The notes under the pieces were generated by a model. It ran no database searches and was not told the origin of the DNA. It worked only from the letters and a program-made list of their open reading frames with translations. The position numbers and the translations under genes are program-made. A stretch of 64,000 nt of DNA from JAJRQY01 sp965224435 (GTDB lineage: Bacteria; Actinomycetota; Acidimicrobiia; Acidimicrobiales; SZUA-35), in assembly GCA_965224435.1 (NCBI GenBank), contig OZ245048.1:2480001-2544000 (forward strand). Reading direction: 5' to 3'. Positions 49,736 to 59,445 of this stretch are shown here, piece after piece. How positions within the stretch are numbered: the stretch's first letter is position 1; every line of letters begins with the position of its first letter.

Positions 49736-50466
49736 CTATCTTCAATCAGCTTCTCGGCCATCTTCTCGGCCATCTTTTCGAACACGCGCACGAAGTACTC
49801 CGGTGTTTGGGCACCGGGCACTCCGAAGGCCCGATTGATGACGAAGGTTGGGACTGAGCTGATTCCCATGTCCGCTGCCGCCTCGAGTTGGCTGGCCACA
49901 TCTCGTAGGCCTTGACCTGACTCCAGCCATCCCTGGGTGGTTTCGGTGTCGATACCGACGTCCGCGGCCAGGCGAACCAGGACATCGGGGTCACCAACGG
50001 CCTCACCTTCACAGAAATAGGCTTTCATCAGCCGTTCCTTGAGTGCACCCTGCTTGTTCTCACCCTGCTCGCCGAATCCTTCGGCCATGGCCAGAAGCTG
50101 ATGGGCCACCAGTGTGTTGGCCCGCTGAGCATTGTCCATGTCGAAGTCAATGCCGACCGCCGCGGCTTCTCTGGTGACATGGGCCAGGATTTCATTGGCC
50201 TTGTCCGGCCCACCGAACTTCTTGGCATAAACCTCGAACACCTTCTGGGACACGCCCGGAGGTGCGGTCGGGTCCAGCTGGAATGCTCGGTAGCTGACCG
50301 ACACCTCGACGTCGGGACGGCTAACTCGAAACTGGGCCAGGCCCTCTTCGAACTTGCGCTTGCCGATATAGCACCAGGGGCAAACAACATCGGACCAGAT
50401 CTCAATCTCTAACACGGGTGCGTCACTCACGCCATCGCTCACGCCGTCGCTCATACTGTTACTCAC
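49732..50466 (-). CDS. DsbA-family FrnE-like thioredoxin-fold protein
   Basis: The 244-residue protein has a DsbA/FrnE CPWCYIG redox motif near residue 29 after an N-terminal GVSDGVSD repeat and acidic leader. The C-terminal SSVPTFVINRAFGVPGAQ is the cis-proline region. A short AEKMAEK repeat lies near its end. Such proteins are cytoplasmic oxidoreductases or dithiol isomerases (FrnE type). Its start overlaps the acyl-CoA synthetase stop by 4 nt. Confidence 0.93.
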   Translation of the reverse strand: MSNSMSDGVSDGVSDAPVLEIEIWSDVVCPWCYIGKRKFEEGLAQFRVSRPDVEVSVSYRAFQLDPTAPPGVSQKVFEVYAKKFGGPDKANEILAHVTREAAAVGIDFDMDNAQRANTLVAHQLLAMAEGFGEQGENKQGALKERLMKAYFCEGEAVGDPDVLVRLAADVGIDTETTQGWLESGQGLRDVASQLEAAADMGISSVPTFVINRAFGVPGAQTPEYFVRVFEKMAEKMAEKLIEDS

Positions 50467-52115
50467 GCAGTCTCGGTTACTTCGCCTGCCAGGTCCAGCT
50501 GCTCGATGGCCGTGTCTCGCAGGATGAATTTCTGGATCTTGCCGGTCACGGTCATGGGGAACTCCTCAATCACCGACACATAGCGTGGGATCTTGTAGTG
50601 CGCGATCTTTCCTTTGCAGAACTCGCGTACTTCTTCCTGGTCCAGTTCCATGCCTGGTTCGACCTGAACCCAAGCCATGATCTCTTCGCCGTACTTTCGA
50701 TCGGGCACACCGACCACTTGCACATCGCGAATGCTGGGATGGGCGTACAAGAACTCCTCGACCTCTCGGGGATAGACGTTCTCGCCACCCCGAATAATCA
50801 TGTCCTTGATCCGGCCAACAATATTGAGGTAGCCCTCGTCATCCATGACCGCCAGGTCACCGGTATGCATCCAGCCGTCAGAGTCAATGGCTTCAGCGGT
50901 GCGTTCTTCGTCGTTCCAATAGCCGATCATCACCGAGTAGCCCCGGGTGCAGAACTCGCCGGATACGCCTCGTTCTACTACCTGACCAGTTTCCGGATCA
51001 ACGACCTTGACCTCGACGTGGGGATGCACTCGGCCGACGGTGCCGACCCGCTTATTCAAGGGATCATCAGTGGCCGTCTGGGTTGAAACTGGTGAGGTTT
51101 CGGTCATGCCGTAGGCAATGGTGACCTGGTCCATATTCATCTTGGCCATGACCTGCTTCATGGTCTCGATTGGGCAAGGACTGCCAGCCATGATGCCGGT
51201 TCGAAGGGCCGAGAAGTCATAGCCGTCAAAGTCTTGCTCGGCCAGTTCGGCAATGAACATGGTCGGCACCCCATAGAGGCTGGTGCAGTGCTCATTGGCG
51301 GTGGCGGCCAGGGTTTCGACCGGATCAAATGCGGCGGCTGGAACCACGATGGTCGAGCCATGAGTGGTGCAGCCAAGCACTCCCATGACCATGCCGAAGC
51401 AGTGGTAGAAGGGCACGGGAACACAGACCCGGTCTTCGGGGGTGTAGCGACAGCCTTCGGCCACGAAGTAGGCATTGTTCAGGATGTTCTTGTGGCTGAG
51501 GGTGGCACCTTTGGGGAATCCGGTTGTGCCTGAGGTGTATTGGATATTGATTGCTTCTTCGGGATCGAGCATGGCCTCGATGGCAGCCACTTCGGCTGAA
51601 CTCACCGCCGAGGCTCCGTCGATCAACCCCGTCCAGTCGTCGGTTCCGATGAAGATGACCTCGGTAAGGTCTGGCAGGTCGGAGCGGACCTCGGCCACCA
51701 TGGCCACATAGTCACTTGTCTTGAAGTCGGTGGCGGCAATGAGACCCTTGCAGCCGGAATGGTTGAGGGCATAGCTGACCTCATGGGTGCGGTAGGCCGG
51801 GTTCATATTGACCAGGATCACACCAAGTCGAGCGGTTGCGAACTGGGTCAGGATCCACTCAGCGCAGTTCGGTGACCAGATGCCAATCCGGTCACCTTTG
51901 ACGAAACCTTTCGCAGATAGGGCCCTGGCTAACAGGTCGACCTCATCCCAGAGCTGTTGGTAGGTCCAGCGGATGTCTTGGTGGCAAACGACCAGGGCTT
52001 CTCGGTCGGCATGTTTGCTTACCGTTGCTGCCAGGTTGGAGCCAATGGTTTCATGAAGGAGGGGAACGTCAGTCGGTCCGGCAGAAATACTTGGAACTTG
52101 GCTGGCGCTGGTCAT
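50463..52115 (-). CDS. fatty-acid/acyl-CoA synthetase (AMP-binding)
   Basis: From ATG 52115 the 550-residue enzyme has the ANL signatures YTSGTTGFPKGATLSH, TIAYGMTETSP and GYLNIVGRIKDMIIRGGENVYP, with the C-terminal Lys in VTGKIQKF. It would activate a carboxylic acid with ATP and CoA; the length and GYLNIVGRIKDM-IRGGENVYPREVEE pattern fit medium- or long-chain fatty acids. It is in a two-gene operon with the FrnE-like gene (4-nt overlap). Confidence 0.93.
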   Translation of the reverse strand: MTSASQVPSISAGPTDVPLLHETIGSNLAATVSKHADREALVVCHQDIRWTYQQLWDEVDLLARALSAKGFVKGDRIGIWSPNCAEWILTQFATARLGVILVNMNPAYRTHEVSYALNHSGCKGLIAATDFKTSDYVAMVAEVRSDLPDLTEVIFIGTDDWTGLIDGASAVSSAEVAAIEAMLDPEEAINIQYTSGTTGFPKGATLSHKNILNNAYFVAEGCRYTPEDRVCVPVPFYHCFGMVMGVLGCTTHGSTIVVPAAAFDPVETLAATANEHCTSLYGVPTMFIAELAEQDFDGYDFSALRTGIMAGSPCPIETMKQVMAKMNMDQVTIAYGMTETSPVSTQTATDDPLNKRVGTVGRVHPHVEVKVVDPETGQVVERGVSGEFCTRGYSVMIGYWNDEERTAEAIDSDGWMHTGDLAVMDDEGYLNIVGRIKDMIIRGGENVYPREVEEFLYAHPSIRDVQVVGVPDRKYGEEIMAWVQVEPGMELDQEEVREFCKGKIAHYKIPRYVSVIEEFPMTVTGKIQKFILRDTAIEQLDLAGEVTETA

Positions 52116-52258
52116 TGGACCATGGTGACACAAGATGGGTGCCCGGCCATACTTGATGGATCGGGGAGCTTGGCTCACCCTGGGAACGGGCTGGAATATA
52201 TTGGGTGAGAAGTTGTTTCAATCTTTAACTATCGTCTTCTTCGATCGGTGAGACCAAT

Positions 52259-53299
52259 ATGGCGAGCATCATTCTCGAGTCCTTCAAACTTGAATCCCAA
52301 TGGCCAACCTTTGACCCCTTCCTGTTCTGCGCCCACCACCGAGATGATTATCCGTCAGGCAACTCCTCCCTGGGGCCAGACGCGTCCCTGGCAACACACT
52401 CAATCGGCCAAGACTTCGAGCATCCCGATGGCTGGAACATGTATCACGGAACCGATGTCCCCGGCTTTCCCCAGCATCCTCACCGTGGTTTCGAGACCAT
52501 CAGCTACCTGCGCTCTGGGACCATGGACCATGCCGACTCGCTGGGAGCCACTGCTCGATTCGGGGCAGGCGATGTGCAGTGGATGACGACGGGCAAGGGC
52601 ATTCAGCACTCCGAGATGTTCCCCCTCACCAGCCAGGGCTCGCCTAATCCGCTGGAGCTATTTCAGATCTGGTTGAACCTGCCCTCGGCGGACAAGATGG
52701 TTGATCCCTACTTCACCATGTTCTGGAATGAGGATCTGCCTCGTCACACCGAGACGGATCAGAATGGTAGGGAAACAACGGTGGTGGTATTGGCTGGCTC
52801 GCTGGGCCAGACCAGAGCACCGAGGCCACCGGCCAACTCTTGGGCTGCCAGACCAGAGTCAGACCTGGCCATCTGGCATGTAAAGCTCGATCCCCACGCC
52901 ACCTGGACCATGCCCGCTGCCAGGGCGGAGTCGGTCCGCTCCATCTATCTGTTTGACGGCGGAGGTATGCAACTCGGAGGTGAGCATCTGGGCGAGGGAT
53001 ATGGCGCCCGGGTTGAGGCTTCCGGTGAAGTTCTGGTCCAGGCCGGTGGCGCTGGTTCGGAATTTCTAGTGATGCAGGGTCGACCGATCGGCGAACCAGT
53101 TGCCCGCTATGGCCCCTTCGTCATGACCACCGACGAAGAGATCCGCCAAGCCATCGCCGACTACCAGCAGACCCAGTTCGGCGCATGGCCGTGGCCAAAC
53201 AGCGCACCCAATCACGGAGCTACGAAGGGCCGCTTCGCCGTGCATGGCGATGGGCGGGTCGAAGGACCGGCAAGCCAGCTGGCGGTCACACCGAAATGA
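52259..53299 (+). CDS. pirin-family protein
   Basis: The 346-residue protein has the pirin cupin signature: HPHRGFETISYLRSGTMDH with the metal-binding His, then QWMTTGKGIQHSEMF with another His and Glu. The C-terminal pirin domain carries RPIGEPVARYGPFVMTT. Pirins are Fe-binding bicupins; some oxidise quercetin, others regulate metabolism. ATG 52259 was chosen. It converges on PlsC 4 nt away. Function not specific. Confidence 0.93.
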   Translation: MASIILESFKLESQWPTFDPFLFCAHHRDDYPSGNSSLGPDASLATHSIGQDFEHPDGWNMYHGTDVPGFPQHPHRGFETISYLRSGTMDHADSLGATARFGAGDVQWMTTGKGIQHSEMFPLTSQGSPNPLELFQIWLNLPSADKMVDPYFTMFWNEDLPRHTETDQNGRETTVVVLAGSLGQTRAPRPPANSWAARPESDLAIWHVKLDPHATWTMPAARAESVRSIYLFDGGGMQLGGEHLGEGYGARVEASGEVLVQAGGAGSEFLVMQGRPIGEPVARYGPFVMTTDEEIRQAIADYQQTQFGAWPWPNSAPNHGATKGRFAVHGDGRVEGPASQLAVTPK

Positions 53300-53303
53300 G
53301 CTT

Positions 53304-54038
53304 CTAGGAGCGACTCAGATTGACGGCGGTGTCCTGGGCTTGCTGTAATTCACTCCGTAGCAGGTCAGTAAACTCCGCCATCTGGGTCCGGTTGGCTCGC
53401 TTGCCGTCTGGCCCGGTGGGAGCCGGGAGTGCATCACCAACCACAACCGCGACCCGACTGCGACGGATCCACTTCGACCCTTCGCCCATGGCCTGGCCAG
53501 TTCCGGCAACACCAATGGGAATGACCTGGGCCCCCGTTCGGGCCGCCAGCCAAGCGGTGCCATCAAAGAGTTCGCCGATCTGGTCTGTGTCACTTGTGCT
53601 GTCTTGTCGAGTCCCCTCCGGGAACACGATCATGGCCACCCCGGTGTCCAACAAGCGCCTGGCCGACTTCATGGCCGCCAAGTCAGCTTCACCTCGACGA
53701 ACGGGGATAGCGCCCATGGTGGCGCACAGCCGGCCAAGCCCGGGGGCGGTGAACAGCGACTCTTTCGCCAAGGCCCGAACCCGACGCTCACTCAGGGCTG
53801 CTACCACCACACTGTCCAGGTGTGAGCGATGAACGGGTGCGTAGATAGCTGGCCCTTCGGTATTGAGGGTTTCCTGGCCCTGACTCTGTACTCGCAAGTA
53901 AGGCAGCAAGCTCAGCCGAACACCCCGTCGGACACCGTCATAGATCCGCAGCGACGATTTCTTACTACCAGTCTCCAGAGCCCACTGGCCCAGATCCTCG
54001 TCCTTACTGGTGTTGCTCAAGACTTGTGAGTAAACCAC
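53304..54038 (-). CDS. 1-acyl-sn-glycerol-3-phosphate acyltransferase (PlsC-like)
   Basis: The 244-residue enzyme from GTG 54038 has the acyltransferase motifs PVHRSHLDSV (HX4D), ESLFTAPGLGRL and FPEGTRQDS, plus the GAIPVRRG stretch. It would acylate lysophosphatidic acid in phospholipid synthesis. There is no clear transmembrane segment. The start is uncertain because the ORF extends upstream across the divergent promoter; GTG 54038 gives a natural length. It is divergent from the MFS gene. Confidence 0.88.
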   Translation of the reverse strand: MVYSQVLSNTSKDEDLGQWALETGSKKSSLRIYDGVRRGVRLSLLPYLRVQSQGQETLNTEGPAIYAPVHRSHLDSVVVAALSERRVRALAKESLFTAPGLGRLCATMGAIPVRRGEADLAAMKSARRLLDTGVAMIVFPEGTRQDSTSDTDQIGELFDGTAWLAARTGAQVIPIGVAGTGQAMGEGSKWIRRSRVAVVVGDALPAPTGPDGKRANRTQMAEFTDLLRSELQQAQDTAVNLSRS

Positions 54039-54136
54039 ACGATCTGGCCAACACCACGGATCACCGGACCCAATAGTCTGCTGGTATCCGCCTCCCACTT
54101 CGTGATCTCGTCCTCCAGCTCTACGCTCCCGCCTTC

Positions 54137-55315
54137 TTGATCCAAACTGGGTCTGGCATGCTGCTACCCGTATTACCCCTCGCATTGTTGGCTGATGGGC
54201 TGTCCTATCAGAGCCTCAGCGCAGTGTTGGCGGCAACAGGCGCCGGCGCTCTTCTCTCCCAGATCCCCATCGGCCGCCTGTTGAATCGACATAGCGAGAA
54301 CGAAGTCATGATCGCCTGTGTCATCCTGGCTGGGTTGTCCGTTGTCCTCCTCGGTTTCGTTGGGACCGTGGCCGGGCTGATGGCCTTGCGATTCGTCTCC
54401 GGCATCGGCGGTACTGGCTGGCTGCTTTCTCGTCAGACCTTCATCACCAGGACAATCGAACCCGGGGTTCGGGGTCGGGCCATGTCACTGTTTGGAGGCC
54501 TTAACCGGGTTGCCTTCTTGATCGGGCCACTGCTTGGCGGACTCATCGCCGAGCAGTACGGTTTTCGTCAAGCCTTCGTCGTCGCTGCTGTGTTCACCGG
54601 GGCAGGCGTGATTCCTCTGCTGATGTCCGACCGAGGAGACGACCGAAGAAAGAGGGCAGGCCAACAAGAGAGTCAGCGAGTGGAAACTGCTCATCCCCTC
54701 GCCGTCTTTGCTAAGCACCGTCGGATTCTGATCCCGGCCGGGGCAGCTCAGGTCTGTATCATCGCCGTTCGCTATGGCCGATTCATCATCTTGCCACTGA
54801 TCGGCGAGTCCATTGGTTTGGATATCGCCCAGATCGGAATCTTGGTGGCCATCGGGTCTGCCTCCGACATTGTTCTCTTTCCTGCCGCTGGTTATCTGAT
54901 GGACCGGTTTGGTCGTCTGGCCGCCATCGTTCCGTCCTTCAGCCTGATGGGTGTCGGACTGCTCTTTCTGGCCGGAGCATCAAGCCATGGCGCCATCATT
55001 ATTGCCGCCGCAATCATTGGGGTCGGCAACGGCCTTGGCTCAGGAACAATGATGACCCTGTCATCCGACCTTGCTCCATTGGACTCACCAGGTGAGTTCT
55101 TGGCTGCACTCGGAACCATTCGAGAGCTTGGCAGGATTGGCGGGCCGCTCGGTGTTGGCTTCCTGGCTGACCGGGTTGGCCTCGACACGGCTGCTCTCGC
55201 CATGGCATCGGTGGCCTTTGTTGGAGTGACCATCATGCTCATTGGGGTGGGAGAAACGAAAAGAACCGACATCTCCAAGGGGTCAGGAGAGTCGGTTCAA
55301 TTCGGTCGGCCCTAG
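54137..55315 (+). CDS. major facilitator superfamily transporter
   Basis: The 392-residue protein has about twelve transmembrane helices and MFS motifs: GAGALLSQIPIGRLLNRHSENE (motif-A-like), then RGRAMSLFGGLNRVAFLIGPLLGGLIAE in the first half and GYLMDRFGRLAAI in the second. It is probably a drug or metabolite exporter. TTG 54137 is the only start the frame offers, yet the frame upstream (LVLQLYAPAF) looks like the real helix 1; an unusual start codon or a lost one is implied. A divergent acyltransferase gene lies 98 nt away. Confidence 0.85.
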   Translation: MIQTGSGMLLPVLPLALLADGLSYQSLSAVLAATGAGALLSQIPIGRLLNRHSENEVMIACVILAGLSVVLLGFVGTVAGLMALRFVSGIGGTGWLLSRQTFITRTIEPGVRGRAMSLFGGLNRVAFLIGPLLGGLIAEQYGFRQAFVVAAVFTGAGVIPLLMSDRGDDRRKRAGQQESQRVETAHPLAVFAKHRRILIPAGAAQVCIIAVRYGRFIILPLIGESIGLDIAQIGILVAIGSASDIVLFPAAGYLMDRFGRLAAIVPSFSLMGVGLLFLAGASSHGAIIIAAAIIGVGNGLGSGTMMTLSSDLAPLDSPGEFLAALGTIRELGRIGGPLGVGFLADRVGLDTAALAMASVAFVGVTIMLIGVGETKRTDISKGSGESVQFGRP

Positions 55316-55358
55316 GTCAAGTTGTGGGCAACTTATTCCTGGAGCCGAGATGTGAGTT

Positions 55359-55640
55359 CTATCCAAGAATTTTCCAGCGGCGGTCCAACTCCTTTGCAAT
55401 AGCGTCCAGGCGATGCTGGCCAGCGGCGGTCAATCCCTCAATTGATGCTCGATAGGCCAGTTGCTCTTCCTCCTTGATCAGCCGGGCGAGGCCGATGTAA
55501 TTCAGGTTGTAGTGGGCGATTCGTGGTTGTGGTCGTGGCGTGAATGGTGCTGGGCCTCGCTGTTTGGTGGCTGGGGCGTGGGTGGACTGGTCATGGGTGG
55601 ACTGGGCATGGCTCGTGACGGGTGCTTCGAGAAGGCTCAT
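55359..55640 (-). CDS. small helical protein, DUF2630-like (tentative)
   Basis: The 93-residue product has an unusual SHAQSTHDQSTHAPATKQRGPAPFTPRPQ linker, then a helical domain: YIGLARLIKEEEQLAYRASIEGLTAAGQHRLDAIAKELDRRWKILG in outline, which resembles the DUF2630 pattern (EEEQLAYR, then RL..I.KELDR.W..L). The resemblance is weak. It overlaps the neighbour by one base (TGATG), so the two are co-translated. Function unknown. Confidence 0.6.
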   Translation of the reverse strand: MSLLEAPVTSHAQSTHDQSTHAPATKQRGPAPFTPRPQPRIAHYNLNYIGLARLIKEEEQLAYRASIEGLTAAGQHRLDAIAKELDRRWKILG

Positions 55641-55948
55641 CAGGCGGCCATCTTGATCTCAAAGGCAACCTCGACTGAAGCTAAGGCGCCGAGCACGATG
55701 TCCTCGAACTCGCCTTCGATTGGACCAAGAGCCCGAAGGTCATCAAGGACCTCGGTGATCAGGGTGCGGAGCTGGACATCTTCGGTGGTCTGGTAGAGGT
55801 CCAGGAGCCAGTCGGTGCAGCGATCGAAGCTGATGGTGCTGTACTCGTCGCCTGCGACGGCCCAGAAGGCTTCGCTAGCGCTGGTGAAACTGTCTGCGGT
55901 CTTGCTTGTCTTGCTAGTGGTTGTCGTGTTGATGGTGATGTTGCTCAT
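55640..55948 (-). CDS. small hypothetical protein (102 aa)
   Basis: The 102-residue soluble protein begins with a Thr/Ser-rich tail (ITINTTTTSKTSK). It continues SASEAFWAVAGDEYSTISFDRCTDWLLDLYQTTEDVQLRTLITEVLDDLRALG (in outline, mainly helical) and ends EIKMAA. It starts at ATG 55948 and is coupled to the next small gene. I recognise no family. It is preceded by a long operator-like region at 56013-56029. Confidence 0.62.
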   Translation of the reverse strand: MSNITINTTTTSKTSKTADSFTSASEAFWAVAGDEYSTISFDRCTDWLLDLYQTTEDVQLRTLITEVLDDLRALGPIEGEFEDIVLGALASVEVAFEIKMAA

Positions 55949-56012
55949 GTGTTCTTCCCCTTGTTTGTTGTTAGGGATGAAGATAAATCACAACTCAGAA
56001 TCTTGGATCGGG

Positions 56013-56029
56013 GAAACCCCTAGGGTTTC
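56013..56029. promoter_or_regulatory. inverted repeat upstream of the small gene pair
   Basis: GAAACCC (56013-56019) and GGGTTTC (56023-56029) form perfect 7-bp arms around CTA; further G and C runs extend the symmetry. It lies about 65 nt upstream of the ATG at 55948, in the gap after the carboxylase gene. It may be an operator or a terminator for the carboxylase, though no U tract follows. Confidence 0.4.
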
Positions 56030-56072
56030 GGGGACTCATAGGGGGCTGCATCCTTGGGCCAGGTAAGGACCA

Positions 56073-59000
56073 CTACCAGGTATCAACGAAGGGTCGTCGG
56101 CCGCCTGACTTGCGAGCTGATATTCCTCCCGGTTGGCCGGCTCGCAGCGCCGTCATGATCCAGCGACGCGACTCCATGGGATCGATCACATCGTCGATCT
56201 CAAAGTGATCGGCCATTGAGGTGCCTTTCCCAATCTCATACATCTTGGCCACCATGGACTCATAGGCGGCCTGTCGCTCGTCGGGATCCTCGATGGCTGC
56301 CAACTCATTGCGGTAGCCAAGCTTGACTGCGCCTTCCAAACCCATGCCACCAAACTCGCTGGTTGGCCAGCCAACGGTGAAGATCGGGGCCTTGAAGCTG
56401 CCGCCCGCCATGGCTTGGGCACCTAGCCCATAACCCTTTCGCAGGACAATGGTGCAGAACGGCACACTCAAGCTGGCCGAAGTGACGAACAATCGGGCGG
56501 CGTGACGAACCAACGCCGTGCGTTCAACGTCGGGACCAACCATGAATCCGGGTGTGTCACACAAGAACACCACAGGGATTCCGTAGGCATCGCATAGCTG
56601 CATGAATCGACACGACTTGTCAGCGCCATCACTATCGATGGCACCGGCCAGGTGCACCGGGTTGTTAGCAATCACTCCAACAGTACGGCCTTCAACCCGG
56701 GCCAGGGCGGTGATCATGCCGATACCAAACTCTTGGCGAAGCTCCAGAACCGAGCCCTCATCAAACATGGTGTCGATGACTTCGCGCACGTCATAGATTC
56801 GCAAGCGGTTCTCGGGGATGACGTGACGGAGCTTGCGCTGGTCGGCCATCGTCCAGTCGGCCTTGGGCCCTTGGAAGTAGCTCAGGTATTGTTTGGCTAC
56901 CCGGACCGCTTCGGCTTCGTCATCCACCAGCACGTCAATGACACCATTGGCTGACTGTTCATCAGCAGGCCCGATCTCCTTGGGATGGAAGACACCAAGG
57001 CCGCCGCCTTCAATCATGGCTGGTCCCCCCATGCCAACATTGGAGTCTCGGGTCGCGATGACAACATCACAACAACCCAAGAGCGCCGCGTTGCCAGCAA
57101 AGCAATAGCCAGCGTTGATGCCGATCAGCGGTACCTCACCACTCAGCTTGGCAAACAAGGCAAAGGCCATGCAGTCCAACCCCGCAACCGTCACCCCGTC
57201 GGTGTCGCCTGGTCGGCCTCCCCCGCCTTCGGCAAACAGGATCACGGGCAGTTTCAGGTCATGAGCAATCTCAAATAGGCGATCCTTCTTGCGATGGTTC
57301 TGGAAACCCTGGGTGCCAGCCATGACCATGTAGTCATAGGAGACAACAATGCACTGGCTGTCGTCTTCACCGAACTCGGTGCCGTTGATTGCGCCGATGC
57401 CACCGACCATGCCATCACCGGGGGTTTTCTCAATCAGTTCTTCAATGGAGCGTCGTTTGCGCTGGGCAGCCACGACCAAGGGGCCCCATTCAGTGAAGGT
57501 GTCGGGGTCAACCAGGTCGGCCACGTTTTCTCGGGCCGTGCGCTTGCCGGTGCTCTGCCGCTTGGCCACGGCTTCGGCTCGGTTCTCATCCAGCCCATAG
57601 CCGTGTCGCTCTTGCACCTCGGCCAGGTCAAGACGTATCCGATCCAGGTCAATGGCTTGATCATTGTTGACTGAGGATCGGCTGATGTCGGCGGCCTGCA
57701 TTGCCAGCAGTGTGTGCCCCTCAAACACCGCCTCGCCTGCGGTGACCCCAATACTGGTGACGATGCCACTGTGCTCGGCGACGATGAGGTGTTCCATCTT
57801 CATAGCTTCCATGATCATCACGGTCTCACCGGCAACCACTTCATCACCGGTCGCTATGTCAATGGAGACAATGGTGCCCTGCATGGGTGCAGCAACGATG
57901 AGGGAATCTGTGAGCACATCAGGAGCAGGTTCGTTGCTGGAGGCGGCGTCGTTTCTGGGGGTGACGGCTTCGCCAAGAGCACCGAGCAGGCTTGCCGCGT
58001 GCTCCGCCACAAATTGGGTCGTGACCTGATTCTCGATCACCGCGGGATGGCTGATGAGTTCGGCCAAGAATTCCTTATTGGTGACAACACCTTCAATCAC
58101 CAAGCCGTCGAGGGCTCGTCGAGCTCGGGCTAGAGCAGCGGGCAAGCCTCCGGTTTGGACATGAACGACAAGCTTGGCCAGTAGTGAGTCATAGGCAGGC
58201 GAGGTGGTGTAGCCGGAATAGCCGTGGGTTTCGATGCGGACACCAAGCCCGGATGGCGTGTCGAAGCGAGTGATTTGGCCGCCTGAAGGTCGGGCCGTTC
58301 CGTCGGCCTGCATGAGCTCGGTGTTGATACGAAGCTGTACCGCTTGACCGGTTGCCGCTGGTGGCTTCGCCAACCCCAGATCAGCCAGGGTCGCGCCGCC
58401 AGCAATGGCCAGCTGGGTCTGGACCAGATCAATGCCGGTGATTTCCTCAGTTACCGTGTGTTCGACCTGGATCCGGGCGTTGGCCTCGATGAAGTAGGCC
58501 TGGCCGGTGGCCGAGTCGACCAGGAACTCAAAGGTGCCGAGTCCGCGATAGCTCAAGGCTGCTGCCATCTTGGTTGCCGCACCCAGCAGTGTCGTTCGTA
58601 GCTCCGCGTCAAGCCCTGGGGCTGGCGCAACTTCGACGATTTTCTGGTTCTGGCGCTGCAGGGTGCATTCACGTTCCCACAGGTGGGTGACCGCTCCTGT
58701 TCCGTCACCAAGGACCTGAACCTCAATGTGTCGAGCTTGGCTGATCAGTTGCTCGGCGTACACCCTGTCGTCGCCGAAGGTCGAGAGTGCTTCGGAGCGA
58801 CACCGCTGGAAGGCCTCGGCCACTCCTCCGCCAGCCGCATCATCGGCACCAACCGGCCGCATGCCCCGACCGCCACCACCGGCAACGGCCTTAAGCATGG
58901 CTCCCCCATGCTCAGCCACAAATGCATCGGCTTCGGCTGGGTCAGACAACGCCCCAGTGCTGGACAAGACCGGAACCCCGAGGCCAACGGCTAAAGACAG

Positions 59001-59399
59001 CGCTTCGGTCTTGTTTCCCAACTTGGCCAGAGTTTCTGGGGTTGGACCGACGAAGGTCAGGCCCGCGTCCTCGACGGCGCGGGCAAGGTCGGGATTCTCA
59101 CTGAGAAAGCCGTAGCCAGGATGAACCGCGTCGCAGCGCTGTGCCGTGGCAACCGCCACCAGTTGCTGGATGTCCAGATAGGCGGTTGCCCCTGCGCCAG
59201 CGAGCAAGACTGCTGAGTCGGCTTGGCCCACATGGGCGCACGACTCATCATCTCGTGGGTAGACAGCCACCGTTTCGATATCCAATTCGGCAGACGCACG
59301 CAGGATCCGGCAGGCAATTTCGGCCCGGTTGGCGACCAATAGTTTGCGGGGATAAGGGCTCATCGAGGTGATCGAAGGGGTGGCAGAAGAGTCTGGCAT
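56073..59399 (-). CDS. single-chain acyl-CoA carboxylase (biotin carboxylase, biotin carrier and carboxyltransferase fused)
   Basis: The 1108-residue protein from ATG 59399 fuses three parts. The biotin carboxylase is at about residues 15-460 (KLLVANRAEIACRILR, KAVAGGGGRGMR, FIEANARIQVEHTVTEE). The biotinyl domain has EAMKMEH near residue 550. The carboxyltransferase at about 600-1090 has ARENVADLVDPDTF and EGGGGRPGDTDGV. It would carboxylate an acyl-CoA with bicarbonate and ATP. The fusion matches the single-chain long-chain acyl-CoA carboxylases of mycobacteria. ATG 59363 is an alternative start. Confidence 0.94.
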   Translation of the reverse strand: MPDSSATPSITSMSPYPRKLLVANRAEIACRILRASAELDIETVAVYPRDDESCAHVGQADSAVLLAGAGATAYLDIQQLVAVATAQRCDAVHPGYGFLSENPDLARAVEDAGLTFVGPTPETLAKLGNKTEALSLAVGLGVPVLSSTGALSDPAEADAFVAEHGGAMLKAVAGGGGRGMRPVGADDAAGGGVAEAFQRCRSEALSTFGDDRVYAEQLISQARHIEVQVLGDGTGAVTHLWERECTLQRQNQKIVEVAPAPGLDAELRTTLLGAATKMAAALSYRGLGTFEFLVDSATGQAYFIEANARIQVEHTVTEEITGIDLVQTQLAIAGGATLADLGLAKPPAATGQAVQLRINTELMQADGTARPSGGQITRFDTPSGLGVRIETHGYSGYTTSPAYDSLLAKLVVHVQTGGLPAALARARRALDGLVIEGVVTNKEFLAELISHPAVIENQVTTQFVAEHAASLLGALGEAVTPRNDAASSNEPAPDVLTDSLIVAAPMQGTIVSIDIATGDEVVAGETVMIMEAMKMEHLIVAEHSGIVTSIGVTAGEAVFEGHTLLAMQAADISRSSVNNDQAIDLDRIRLDLAEVQERHGYGLDENRAEAVAKRQSTGKRTARENVADLVDPDTFTEWGPLVVAAQRKRRSIEELIEKTPGDGMVGGIGAINGTEFGEDDSQCIVVSYDYMVMAGTQGFQNHRKKDRLFEIAHDLKLPVILFAEGGGGRPGDTDGVTVAGLDCMAFALFAKLSGEVPLIGINAGYCFAGNAALLGCCDVVIATRDSNVGMGGPAMIEGGGLGVFHPKEIGPADEQSANGVIDVLVDDEAEAVRVAKQYLSYFQGPKADWTMADQRKLRHVIPENRLRIYDVREVIDTMFDEGSVLELRQEFGIGMITALARVEGRTVGVIANNPVHLAGAIDSDGADKSCRFMQLCDAYGIPVVFLCDTPGFMVGPDVERTALVRHAARLFVTSASLSVPFCTIVLRKGYGLGAQAMAGGSFKAPIFTVGWPTSEFGGMGLEGAVKLGYRNELAAIEDPDERQAAYESMVAKMYEIGKGTSMADHFEIDDVIDPMESRRWIMTALRAGQPGGISARKSGGRRPFVDTW

Positions 59400-59445
59400 C
59401 AAAGCAGTTTGCTTGGTCTTGGCTAACAGCAACTAATCTGAGACG

